Assembly (NCBI GenBank): GCA_013400155.1
Contig: VXBM01001312.1
Span: forward strand, 1-64,000
Reading direction: 5' to 3'
Length of the DNA: 64,000 nt
Origin: Helopsaltes ochotensis
Taxonomy: Eukaryota; Chordata; Aves; Passeriformes; Locustellidae
In this document: positions 1 through 10,740 of the stretch, piece after piece
How positions within the stretch are numbered: the stretch's first letter is position 1
How the letters are laid out: the number at the start of each line of letters is the position of its first letter
Notes under the pieces: model-generated
What the model was told of the DNA's origin: nothing
What the model saw: only the letters and a program-made list of their open reading frames with translations
The model's database searches: none
Program-made: the position numbers and the translations under genes

Positions 1-1330
1 AATAAGGAAAGCAAACGCCATGCACACAAGCAAAGCAAAACAAGGATTTCACTGCATTCACTGCTTCCCATGGGCAGGCAGGTGTTCAGCCATCCCCAGG
101 AGAGCAGGGACCCACCATGTGCAGTGGTTACTTGGGAAGACAGAAGCCATCATTCCAAACACTCCCCCTTTCCTCCTTCTTCCCTCCACTTTATACACAG
201 AGCATGATGCCAGATGGTCTGGAATATCCCTTTGGTCAGCTGGGGTCACCTGTCCTGGCTGTGTCCCCTCCCAGCCTCTGATGCACCTACAGCTTCCTCA
301 CCAGCACGTCAGTACAAAACCTGACAATACAAAAGCAGAAAAGGCCTTGGCTCTGTGTAAGCCCTGCTCAGCAATAACAAAAACATCTCTACATTATCAG
401 CACTCTGCTCAGCACAAATCCAAAACACAGTCCTGTACCAGCCACTGTGAAGGCAATTAATTCTACCCCACATTGTGCCCTTTGCCAGGGGTCTGTCTCC
501 AGGTTCAGCCTGAGTTGATTGGTGCAGCACTGTGGGATTGCTGACAGATCTGTTCCTCACTCAGCCACATCGTTCTCCCAGCAGAATGCTTGGGCTGCAA
601 AGCCCTAAAGGTTTCTCAGCAAACAAAAAAGTAGAGGGAAATCATATGGAATCAAATGTAACCTCTAATTCCATTTGAGACATAAATTTTCTGACTTCTT
701 TTCTTGACGTTTCTAAAAGTATGTCATTCATTGAAGCAAGAGCTGACACAGAATTTCATTTTGCCTTTTTCATCTAAACTGTGGAAAGGAGGAAAATGTG
801 GACTTTCACAGATAAAGAGAGCGAGGTTCTAGCACTATTTAAACAGAAAAAAATATTTAAAAATCGATGTGTATTTATGAAATATTTCAATATAACTTAA
901 ACCCTTGTCTTCCAACAGAAAAATATTTTGACCAAGAATCCCCACCCAGCCTTTTGTGTGATCCACATCATCACCTGCCAAGAGCATTGTAACAGATGAA
1001 AGCAAGCTCTGTAACCACCCCGCACAAGCCTACTATCTCCCTTTTTGTTTGCAAAGAGCTGCTCTCCAGTCACTACTGTAGCAGTAATAATAATTGCCCA
1101 GAATTTGCATTGCTGCTTATCCTAAAGCTTGGTATTTCAAAGCAGACACTTCAGAGAACTAATTAGCACAGAGGTTCATTAAATCTAAAAAATGCTCTCA
1201 CTAGGTAGATGGAGCATCCAGACCCTTAACCCATTTCCCAAAGGCAAACGCCTCCCTGCCTCCTTGGGCTTTTAGCAGTCTGGATCCCTTTAAGCTGCAG
1301 GAGGGTAGGGAATGCCAGTTTATATCATCT
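1..1330. other. Intergenic, no gene seen
   Basis: Mixed-composition sequence without a credible coding exon or recognised repeat. Short open frames on both strands overlap each other and show no protein-like conservation pattern I recognise. Confidence 0.5.
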
Positions 1331-2010
1331 CCCGGGCTTCTGCACCCTGGCTGGGCAGCCTGGGGACAGCGAGGGCCGGGGCAGCCCCCGGCAGCGCCGG
1401 GCAGGACCCACCGCAGCACAGCCCCGCCGGGGCCGCTCCTCCATCCCCGCCACCGCCGGCGACCTGCCCGTGCTCCAGCACGGCGACAGCCTGGCAAAGA
1501 TGTGCTAGGGAGCAAAGCTCAGCCTGCAGCCAGCGTGCGTCTGCAGAGAGGAAACCGAAGGGAAATTACAGCAGCTCTCCGCTCACATTCTCCTATTCTT
1601 CCTCAGAAGCTAAAGAAATGGCTGTGCCTTTGTGTGGAAGTTAATTAATGATAGTAAATAATATTCCTTTGTGCTAGGAGTGAATAGCGCCCTTTATTGG
1701 GGGCTCTCAGCGTGCCTAATGCTCTGTATTTAATCCAGCTTCCCAGCTAAAGCTAGCTGAATTATTCATTGCAAATAAATTATCTGAAGAATACAGTCCT
1801 GTTTTTCGCTGCCTGTGAGCCCGGCCCGCTTTCTTTGATGCCCTTTGGCACAGCCAGCGGTGTCTTTGCGACGATTTGGGCACTGCCCCGCCGTGCCCGG
1901 CTCCTTGTGCCGCTGGCTGATGGTGGGAGCGCCTCTGCACGCGTCGGGGCGGCCCGGATGGCAGAGCCCAGGTCCTGCTCCTGCTCCGAGCCAGCTCTGA
2001 GGGGCGAAGG
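1331..2010. promoter_or_regulatory. GC-rich, CpG-containing patches in intergenic DNA
   Basis: Two GC-rich blocks (about 1331-1500 and 1810-2005) contain repeated CCGCC/GCCGG and CG dinucleotides, separated by AT-rich sequence around 1560-1800 (AATTACAGC, TTAATTAATGATAGTAAATAATA). The contrast with the flanks resembles a small CpG island or regulatory element. Open frames across it are probably GC-driven. No TATA box, start site or exon could be assigned. Confidence 0.35.
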
Positions 2011-2068
2011 AAGCAATAAGAGATGCTGAGCATGTTCCCCCTCTGCTCACACAGATGAATACACGCGC

Positions 2069-2086
2069 ATGCATATGCATATGCAT
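2069..2086. promoter_or_regulatory. Two overlapping MORE-type POU-dimer sites (ATGCATATGCAT)
   Basis: The palindrome ATGCATATGCAT occurs perfectly at 2069-2080 and again at 2075-2086, followed by a third partial copy to 2090 and a separate CATATGCAT near 2099-2107. ATGCATATGCAT is the published MORE element bound by dimers of Oct-1/Oct-2 type POU factors. A simple GCATAT repeat of chance origin gives the same string, so function is inference. Confidence 0.4.
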
Positions 2087-2851
2087 ATGGAGCTTTTCAT
2101 ATGCATTTTCTGGTGCTCACGAAGTGCCCAGGCTCCAATTAAGACCAATTTCGTACGGTAAATCGGCAAATAAGGGATTCAGACGACATCCTTCTGGAAT
2201 GATTTTTGGTATAACGCTCAATGTTACATACAGAACACATCCACTGCCTCGTATTCAGACAAATAAAAACCTCTCCCCCACACCCTCAACTAGTAGAAAA
2301 CTCAGATGGCTCAAAGAGGGTGAACTCCGTTGCTCCAGGAAGGCAGCAGGCTGTATGTGACCAGACTGCTTGAGGTCTTGCAGCACACGGTTTCAGGCCT
2401 GTCCACCTCTGCATCCCAGGGTCTTTTTGATGCCCCAGGCCTGGGGAGGGGGCATGTTTGAAATTTCGGTTGTGGTTTTAGCCAACCATTCATCAGCATT
2501 TTGTTGCAGGTGGCAGGCTTGAAACAAAGCCCCAAAAGGCCTTTCTCATGCAGGCAGAGCTCAGCCTTGAACTCGCTGCTACCAGCAAGTCTGAGAGGCC
2601 AAAATCTGATGTGGACTCAGAAAGCTTTTTGCAGTATTCCCCTGGCATGGAAACACGCAGGCGTCGTCTGTGCAGGGAGGCAAAGGCCAGCACTACAGCT
2701 GGTCCTCTTCTGCCATGTCCTCACTGCCTGCCCACAAGGAGGGAGAAGGGGCAGAGCCAGGGCTGGCTCCGGCCCCAGTGCTGAAGGGAGGCTCTTCCCA
2801 CATGGTTAGAGGACAGCAGCCCTGTCCTCATCTTGCCATCTCCAGAAGGAG

Positions 2852-2953
2852 TTGCTGCTCTGGGCAATTTTGTTACTTTAGTATTTAATGTGTGTGCTCT
2901 TAGTATTTGCTGCTCTGGGCATTGGTTACTTTAGTATTTAATGTGTGTGCTCT
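2852..2953 (+). repeat. Tandem duplication of about 48 bases
   Basis: Two near-identical copies (2852-2900 and 2907-2953) share TTGCTGCTCTGGGCA and TTACTTTAGTATTTAATGTG plus TGTGCTCT. They differ by a few bases, including a 2-base length difference near the middle, and are separated by TAGTAT. Consistent with a recent replication-slippage duplication. Confidence 0.85.
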
Positions 2954-4034
2954 GTTCTGAAGCAATGAAACCACCCAGATCTGGTGGCCACTGGGGAGCC
3001 TCTCCAGCATGGCTCCCTATGGTGGGTGTTAGGAGCTGGGCTGGACATGGATGTTCCCCCATCAGCAGCTGAAACCCTGGGCACAGTGTCACTAAACTTC
3101 CAGGTTAAGTATCAAGGTAAATAAATATATGACTGAAAATTATGACTTCTAAACTTTTAACATAAAAACATCTGCTTGCTGTTTTTTGTTGTTTTGTCTA
3201 TTTCTTATGAAAAACAAGCTCACCTTTGTAGTAACTGTTCATGTTTTTCTTTAAAAAGATCATTCTGTGCAATTTTTTTCCCTTTGGCAATAGCTAAGCT
3301 GCAAAAAAAAAAAAAGAAATGACAGGAGCATGTTCTCGTCAGTTCGTTGTAATCAATAACACCCACCTAAAAAAAGCTGAAATCAGCAAGGGAACAGGCT
3401 GAATCCATAATTGTTGGGCTGACATTTTGTAATCACATTCAGTGAGAAGAAAATAAATGAAAGTAATCCAGCCTCCTGCCTCAAACCCGATAAGTTGTTT
3501 TGGGTTTGTTGGGTGGTCACCCAAAGGCCCTCCACACACCGAGTGAGGAAAGTGCTCGGACACCTGGGCTGGGCTCAGTGGGGATGTGATGCTCAAGGGA
3601 TGACAAGAGCAAGGATTCTCCATGCCAGGAATGGGCTTCCCAAAGGTACTCCGTTCCTGAATTCCCTTTTCATTAGATCCATGTAGGGTGTTTGCAGTTT
3701 GACTTCCAAATGTATGGAAATCCATGGTAAAACAGCTGTCCTTCTCCCCAAGGACTCACCTGATGGAACTGAGCCCTGACCTGCTGGCTCTGATGCATTC
3801 CATGTTGGGGAGTTTAGTTGTTCCAGTGTCACCTGGACGGGAGATCAGAGGACAAGAGATTGGCAGAAACAAAGGAGCAGTGGGCTTGCAACAACAGAAT
3901 GGTGGGGAATTCTTCCAGTGGAGGTGACAAGTGTGTTATTGGAGCCACTTTGTCACTGGACATACAAGAAGTATAGGATCTGGTGGTTTACAGTGTTGTT
4001 AACTGGTGACTGCAGGTGTGATGGACTCTCTCCT

Positions 4035-4505
4035 ATGAGCTAAATGATCCACATGTCAAGGTTTTCTCTTCAAGGATGGGATCTAGTCTCTCACATAGGT
4101 TGACAATTCCCAGAGTCCTCCTTTTTACTGTTTTGAAAGATGAGTACAATATTTTCCCTTTTCCAGTTACCTGGGACTTCACCTGACTGCTATGACTTTT
4201 TGATTATCATGGAAAGTGTCTTGGCAACTATATCAGCCAATTTCCTCAGAGATGCACCTCATAAGGTTCCACAGATTTATGTACATTCAGATTCCGCAGG
4301 TGGTCATGAACCTGATCTTCTCCTGTAGTGGGAATCTCTTTGCTGCCCAACCCCCATCTTGTAGTCCCCCCATGTGAGATGTGTGGGAAGACAGGCTGCC
4401 ATTGAAAAATGAGGCAAAAAAAGTTGTTGAGTACTTCAGCCTTCTTCTTGCTACCAGTTTACCATTCTGGGGTAGAGTACATACTTCCTTCTTATGTCCT
4501 GCATG
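4035..4505 (-). repeat. Old CR1 LINE fragment (reverse-transcriptase region), antisense
   Basis: Read on the minus strand, the segment gives broken pieces of CR1 ORF2: a QE-x-IRFMTTCGI-like piece corresponding to the DHLRNLNVHKS region, then MRCISEEI, then a GDW-like piece before an I-P-x-F-K-K-like end. It has many stops and frameshifts and is 5' and 3' truncated. The plus-strand text (AGTTGTTGAGTACTTCAGCC, GGGACTTCACCTGACTGCTA) is the familiar antisense CR1 consensus. Dead copy. Confidence 0.75.
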
Positions 4506-7500
4506 CACTGTACACATGAAGTGCAGTCAGGGGACAGGCCTGGCCATGCAAACCCAGTATACCTTTCTTGGGTTTTTGGGTTTTTTTTAAACATTTTTGA
4601 ACCACTTCTCTTGGAAACAAGCAGCAAAAGGTCTCCTGGGATGCTTCAAGGGCAGAGAAGCAGATCTATGTTTGTTCTGAACCTGAATCCAGATTCCAAG
4701 TGTTCCTGGCCACCTCTGTCCCTGTCCTGCTCTGGAGGACTGTCCTTTCCCTGACCCTCCTCAGCCAACTGGAGACACAGATCTTAAGAGAAAAGAGGTG
4801 TTGTAGCCAGCTTTTGGAAGTTTGGCAGCCAATCCCACCTTCTCCCGTTCATTGCAATAAACCCAAATAAAATAAAATTGTTATAAAATAAATAGGTTTC
4901 AGGGCCTGCTTCTGCATCAGCCACAGAAGAAAATCAGATTTGAGAGCACTCATCTTTTTATGAGATGGGAGTCTAAGCATTCCTAACAGAAAGGGAAGTA
5001 TGCGGACTGTATTAAGGCCATAAATACCTTGGAGTGATGAGCCTGAACTTACAACCCATTTTATAGTGGGACCTGCTCTGCACCCACATTGAGGGTCTCC
5101 TCACCCTGAGGCAGGGCTGAGATTTTGTTCACTGAGACCTGTTTTCAGAATTATGGCTTTTATTACTTTCTTGAATGTGAGAAAAGCGAAGAATTTACAC
5201 GGTAAAAATTCTTGGCAAAGTCAGAGTCTCCAGTTTCTGTGTAGTAAACCAATAACCATGCTGTTGAATTTACACAGTTCAGACAAGTCGGCTGTAAATT
5301 AATATCCCAAAGTAAAAAAATGGAAAACATTCAGGCTTTGGCTTTGCCAAACATTTTATTGGACAAATCCCTCTTTTTTTTATTTTTTTTATTTAATTGT
5401 ATCTAGACAGGATGTGTAAATATTGAATACTGTTTATTATTTCTTACACAATAAAAGAATATTTTGGAAATCTCTGCTTCATCAAATAATAGATATACCT
5501 CTGTAATATAAATGAAAATTTTAAATGTAAGCTTCATAGGAATATTTTTTCAATAGCACAGGAACATCTGGTATGGTTTCTAATTTATTTAGAAAACAGG
5601 CACAGCTGCAGCTGTGTACTTAGTACTTATTTAGAAGTAAGAATTTTAAGTTGTCATAAATATGTTTCTGCTCTTTGGACATATTATTTCTAATAATCCA
5701 ATTATTAGATTATTTTATCTAATTCCAGTAAGGAATTCAAGTGCATATGCAATGTTTTTGGCCTTCTCTGGGACTATTTACACAAAGCTAAGCCCAAGCC
5801 CAGGAACTCTGCTGAAGGTGACCTTCCAGACTCCTCATCTATCTCGGGATGAAAAGCATGACATCATTTAGATGCTGCAATTTCTGCAAGAATTTGGATA
5901 TTCAGTCGAGGGATAGCAATGCCATGGAAGTATTCAGATGAGCATGAGCAATGACGAGCACCTTTCAATGACAACCATCTGTGGAGACCAAGTCCTGCTT
6001 GGAAAGATGGCTTTGGGCCATGAACTTCCTTGTCTGCCTGGTCACCTCAGGTTCCTCAAGTCATGGACACCTGTGGACTTGGTGACAGATGTCCCTTTCC
6101 CGAGCAGTTGTGACAATAAAATAATTAACCTCAGCCCTGCCTCCCCCACCCAGTCAGGCCCCCAGCTCTGCAAAAGGAACTTCCCATGGTGCTTTCAGTG
6201 GTGTTTCAAGTAAAAATCATTTCTTCAGGGAAAATATTTAAGTCGAAGCATTAACAAAGCTGCTGTTGCCTCCTCGAGGTCAGTCTGCACATGAGCTGCT
6301 CCCTGTAGCAAATGGCAACTGATCCCTTGGTGGCTTTGACTGATCTGGGGAGATCACCCCTGCACTAAGTCCTTTCAAAGAGTTTTACACTACATCTGTG
6401 CAAGATGTCCATGGGGCACTTGACATTCAAACCCCCCCCTTCTCGTTCAAAACTGCTCTCTCTGTTGTGAGGCAGCGACTTGCACACGCACACACGAGAG
6501 CAGCCCACGTGACAGGTACTGCTCCTTCCAGCTCATCAGGATTGACATCCACCTGGCAAATATGCACACACACATGGAAAATGGGTCTCTCCAGTATCTG
6601 GCATTGGCTACTCAGTGTGCCCCAGAGCTGGCCCCAGTTCCCCCAGGTGCTGGCACTGGTGCCCTCCAGTCTCTGAGGTTTGTGGTCTCATTCCAGCTGC
6701 TGGCACTTGGCTCACTTGCAGCTGCCCATTTGTCTGGCTTGAAGGTTGGTGCTGGTCTCTCACATGGAGTCAGAGTAGAGGGTGTGCTCACGTAGAAAGT
6801 TAACTGAGAGAGTGAAATGGCAAGTATTATTAGTAAAATATTAGTTGCATCATTAGTTGCATCTATGAATATTTGCTAAGACTGGGGCAGGCTGTGGCGA
6901 TGAGGTACGGGGCTCACTCACAGGGTTGTGTTCTGACCAGCCAGCTGTCAGCCACACCAGCCCCTTTAATCCCCTTTTCCCCCTCTTTTTTCATGCTGGT
7001 TCCTCCCCTGTCCATCTTAATTCCTCCCTGTCCCTGCCTTTGATCCTTACCCTAAACATCCCATAATGAGCCTGGCACAGTGCTATAGCCCACTTGGAAC
7101 ACCTCCTAGGAGGTTGTCCATCCAGCATCCTCAAACACTTTCCTCCCACAGCCCCCCCTGAACCTCGTGTTCCTGTAGGATCCCACTAATGCCTTGGTGG
7201 CATTCACCCCGGAAGCCTGAGCTGGCCACTCTCCTCTGGCAGTCCAAGAGAATGGGATGGGTCTTCCTTGGTGTAGGTGGAGCAACTGGGATCCTACAAC
7301 CTGCTTTGCCCTTTGATTCCTGTGGGGATCCTCGAGCCTAGGCTTCAGTCACAAGGGCTTGGGTTACTCTACTTTCTTTACAGACAGGTCACTCTGCCTT
7401 TATCAGCCCTTACTGTCAAAGCTCATTGTCTAAACTCTCAGCTGGGATGGTGTAGCCTCAGCTGTGCACACTGGCAGCACATTCCTGTTCCTTCCCTCCC

Positions 7501-8910
7501 TGGCTGGCAGACCACCCAACCCCCCCACCCATCCTAGCCTTTGGGGCAGCAGGGAACCCTGTGGAAACTCTTAAAAGCCAAGAGGAGGAGGAGAGCAGCA
7601 GGAGAGCCTTGCCTTCAATGGTCATATCAGAATTATTGCTGAGCCTGAGAGCAGATTTGTAGCACATTGACAGAAATAGATTGTGACATGAGAATCAAGT
7701 GCAGAGAAGTAATTTCTGTACTGAAAACACCTCTCCCATGCAGGGTCACAGAATGGCTAAATTCTGAAATATTTAACTTAATGAAACTGGCAGCAGCTAC
7801 CCAGTACTTGTCCTCGAGGAACTGCTGACATTTGCAGTTGAAGCCACAATGAAACCGACAAAATAGGGCCTGGAGCAAACCTACTATCAAGGAAAAAATC
7901 ATTACAGACTGCATTGTACATATTTATAAAACTCAAATGATGTCCAAAACCTTTAGGCCTTGTGTGACAACCATGCCCTAACAGAAATACCCGACACCTT
8001 TAACCAAAGAGTCTTCCCCTTTGGACACCAGCGGGTCAATTAGTTTAGCTTGACAGTGGCCTCAGTACAGAGACGGCGGTAACTAATCTTGGGAGCAAGT
8101 GAAATCATGCAAGCACGTCTGTGAGAGGGAGAGCTGGCTCCCTTCCCCTGGTGTTGATGTGGGGCTCTGCTCAGCCGGCAGACATCATGCTCCAGTGCCT
8201 CTTACACTTGGCCGGAGCTAAGGACTCTTCCACTGGGAAGTGGCCTTGAACAAATGCCAAAGATGAGGCTTGATGCAGCCACAGCCCCTTGCTCAGCCCC
8301 TTCCCACATCAGACCCTGGAGAGGGAAAAGCCCCCACTGTGCTTGGTGCCTTGGGTCTCCCTCCAGATGTGAGTGCTTGAGGATGTCCAGTGGTGTCTGG
8401 ACTGAGGCTATGTCCTTGGGCATGTTCAGGTATTCCAAACACAGGATATGGAGAGATGCCAAATGCTGAGGGAAAATGTGTCATGGTCTCTGCTCCTAAT
8501 ATGTAAGTTTATTGGGATAACCTGAAGATTGGATGTAAGACTACAGATTTTGCTGGTTTCTTAGACTTTTTCTGGGTTATTTAAGGCATCCTCATCAATA
8601 CTCTTGGGCACATGGTGCGGCTCTTGGGGATGGTGCTGTGCAGGGGCAAGAGTTGGACTCATTGATTTTTGTGTCCCTTCCAAATCAGCGTATTTTGTGA
8701 TGCTTGATTCTGTAATCATTGTTCCAAAACATTTTGTTTATTTAATTGTCTGAGTCAGCTGCTTTTATCTAAATGTCTCCAGCTGTGATGAACATTGCTG
8801 TCCCTCATCTGGACATGAGCTACATGTCTTTGTCACAAGCCTTCAATGCTGTCTCCTGAAGCATTCTCCTGGAGCAAAGAGTCTGCTCATGCTTTGGACA
8901 GGTGAAAGCT
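4506..8910. other. Intergenic, no gene seen
   Basis: AT-rich around 5.3-5.7 kb, more balanced from 6 kb. Open frames at 6.4-6.8, 7.3-7.6 and 8.2-8.5 kb are short, overlap on both strands and resemble no known exon. No interspersed repeat was recognised. Confidence 0.5.
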
Positions 8911-9930
8911 GAGTGAAAACTCTTTGCTGGCTGGATGTGTGGACCCAGAGAGTGGTGAGGAATAGAGATAAATCCAACAGGTGGCCAGTCACAAGTGATG
9001 TTCCCCAGGGATGCGTTTTGCAGCCAGCCCTGTTTAATATCTTTATCAATGATCTAGGTGAAGGAATTGAGAGCCCTCTCCGTCAGTTCACAGATGACAC
9101 CAAGTTGGGTGGGAGCATTGATTTGCTGGAGGGCAGGAAGGCTCTGCAGAGAGATCTGGATATGCTAGATTGAGGATCAAGACCAGTTGTAAAAGGTTCA
9201 ACAAGGCCAAGTGCCAGGTCCTGCACTGGGGTCACAACAACCCCAGGCAGCACTGCAGGCTGGGGGCAGTGGCTGGGAAGCTGCCTGGTGGAAAAGGACC
9301 TGGGTGTGCTGCTCAGCAGCAGCTGAACACGATCCAGCGTGTGCCCAGGTGGCCCAGAAGGCCGATGGCATCCTGGCCTGGATCAGCCTGGTGTGGCCAG
9401 CAGGAGCAGGGCAGTGACCGTCCCCCTGCACTGGGCACTGCTGAGGCCACAGCTCCAATGCTGTGTTCAGTCCTGGGCCCCTCCCTGCAAGAAAGACATT
9501 GAGGGGCTGCAGCGTGTCCAGAGAAGGGCAGGGAGCTGGGGAAGGGTCTGGGGCACAAGTCCTGTGAGGAGCGGCTGAGGGAGCTGGGGGTGCTTAGCCT
9601 GGGGAAAAGGAGCCTCAGGGGGGGCCTCACTGCTCTCTACAGCTGCCTGAAAGGAGGGTGCAGCCAGGGGGGGGGGTTGGCTTCCTCCCTCAAATAAAAA
9701 TAGGACAAACGAAAATGGCATCACGTTGCACCAGTGGAGTTTTAGACTGGTTATTAGGAAAACATAAGGGGTTGTCTAGCACTGAACCAACCTGTCCAGG
9801 GAAGGGTTGGAGTCACCATCCCTGGAAGTACATAAAAGATGTGTAGATGTGGTGCATATAGGGACATGGTTTGTTAGTGGACATGATGATCTTAAAGGTC
9901 GATTGCAACCTACATTATTCTATGATTCTA
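8911..9930 (+). repeat. CR1 LINE, 5'-truncated, sense on plus strand, reaching the 3' terminus
   Basis: The first 260 bases translate as the end of the CR1 reverse transcriptase: VTSDVPQGCVLQPALFNIFI, then NDLGEGIES, then FTDDTKLGGSIDLLEGRKAL. The catalytic [YF]ADD box reads FTDD, so it is inactivated. The frame is then broken and continues as the usual CR1 tail (AAGGACATTGAGG-like, GCGTGTCCAGAGAAGGGCA, GAGGAGCGGCTGAGGGAGCT), ending near GGTTGTCTAGC, CCATCCCTGGAAGTA and the terminal ATTCTATGATTCT. Confidence 0.93.
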
Positions 9931-10673
9931 CATGGATGTGCAAGCCCCTCTCAAGTGGTTGAACCAGAGAACTCCTGAGGCCCCTTCCAGCCTGAAACAA
10001 CCCATTCTCCAATGTTTTTACGGATAAAAATGAGTTGATGAGGCCCAACTTAGTGAGATTGTTTGCGATGTTTTGCACAGGCTGATCTGCAAGACATGAA
10101 ACAAATCTGTTTGCATCAGTTATGGCAGCCTCACTGTGTGCATACAGGTGTGATTGCACTTCTGCATGTGGTCCCCAAAAGCACCAGCCACCTCCCAGCC
10201 CCCTGTGTCCAGTGCATGAGTGAACAGTTATGTTTAGGATGGGGGGAAACACCAACAACCACCCTGACCCAGCACACCAGGATACTTAGAGAAAAGACAA
10301 GTGGTGCAAAACAGACAGCAGGGGAGGCAAACAAATTTGCCAAGTATCATAGAGTAGAGCACGAGCAGAGCTGAAAATAAGATGTCAACCACCAGGTCCT
10401 GGGACCACATATGTCCTCAGAACAAAAAAGGGTGTGAAACAGCAGCTATTAACAGAAACCCAGCGATTTGGAGTTTCAGATAGAGACACCTTCAGTTTAA
10501 AGGTCGTGCTTCATTTCCTTGACCTAGAATCTATTTTGCTTGAACTTGTTTAGACAAGGATTAGATGGTACATGACTTCCTGCTTCCTGAATTGGGCTGT
10601 GCTGGAGAGATACAACTTGCAGGGATGAAGCAATAGTAAGTAATGAGATTGATGAAGAAGAATGAAAGAGCCC
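9931..10673. other. Intergenic, no gene seen
   Basis: No coding exon or repeat family recognised between the CR1 copy and the simple repeat that follows. Confidence 0.5.
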
Positions 10674-10687
10674 ACAAAACAAAAACA

Positions 10688-10718
<31 letters not shown>

Positions 10719-10740
10719 CAAAACAAAACAAAACAAAAAA
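10674..10740 (+). repeat. (AAAAC)n / (AAAAAC)n simple repeat
   Basis: About 67 bases of ACAAAAAC and ACAAAAC units; the first units are 6 bases long and the later ones 5. A likely polymorphic microsatellite. The minus-strand Phe/Leu/Val-rich frame across it is an artefact of the repeat. Confidence 0.95.

Noticed and set aside
8913..9173. 86-codon frame resembling reverse transcriptase
   Set aside because: A fragment of a dead CR1 LINE, not a host gene; reported as a repeat.
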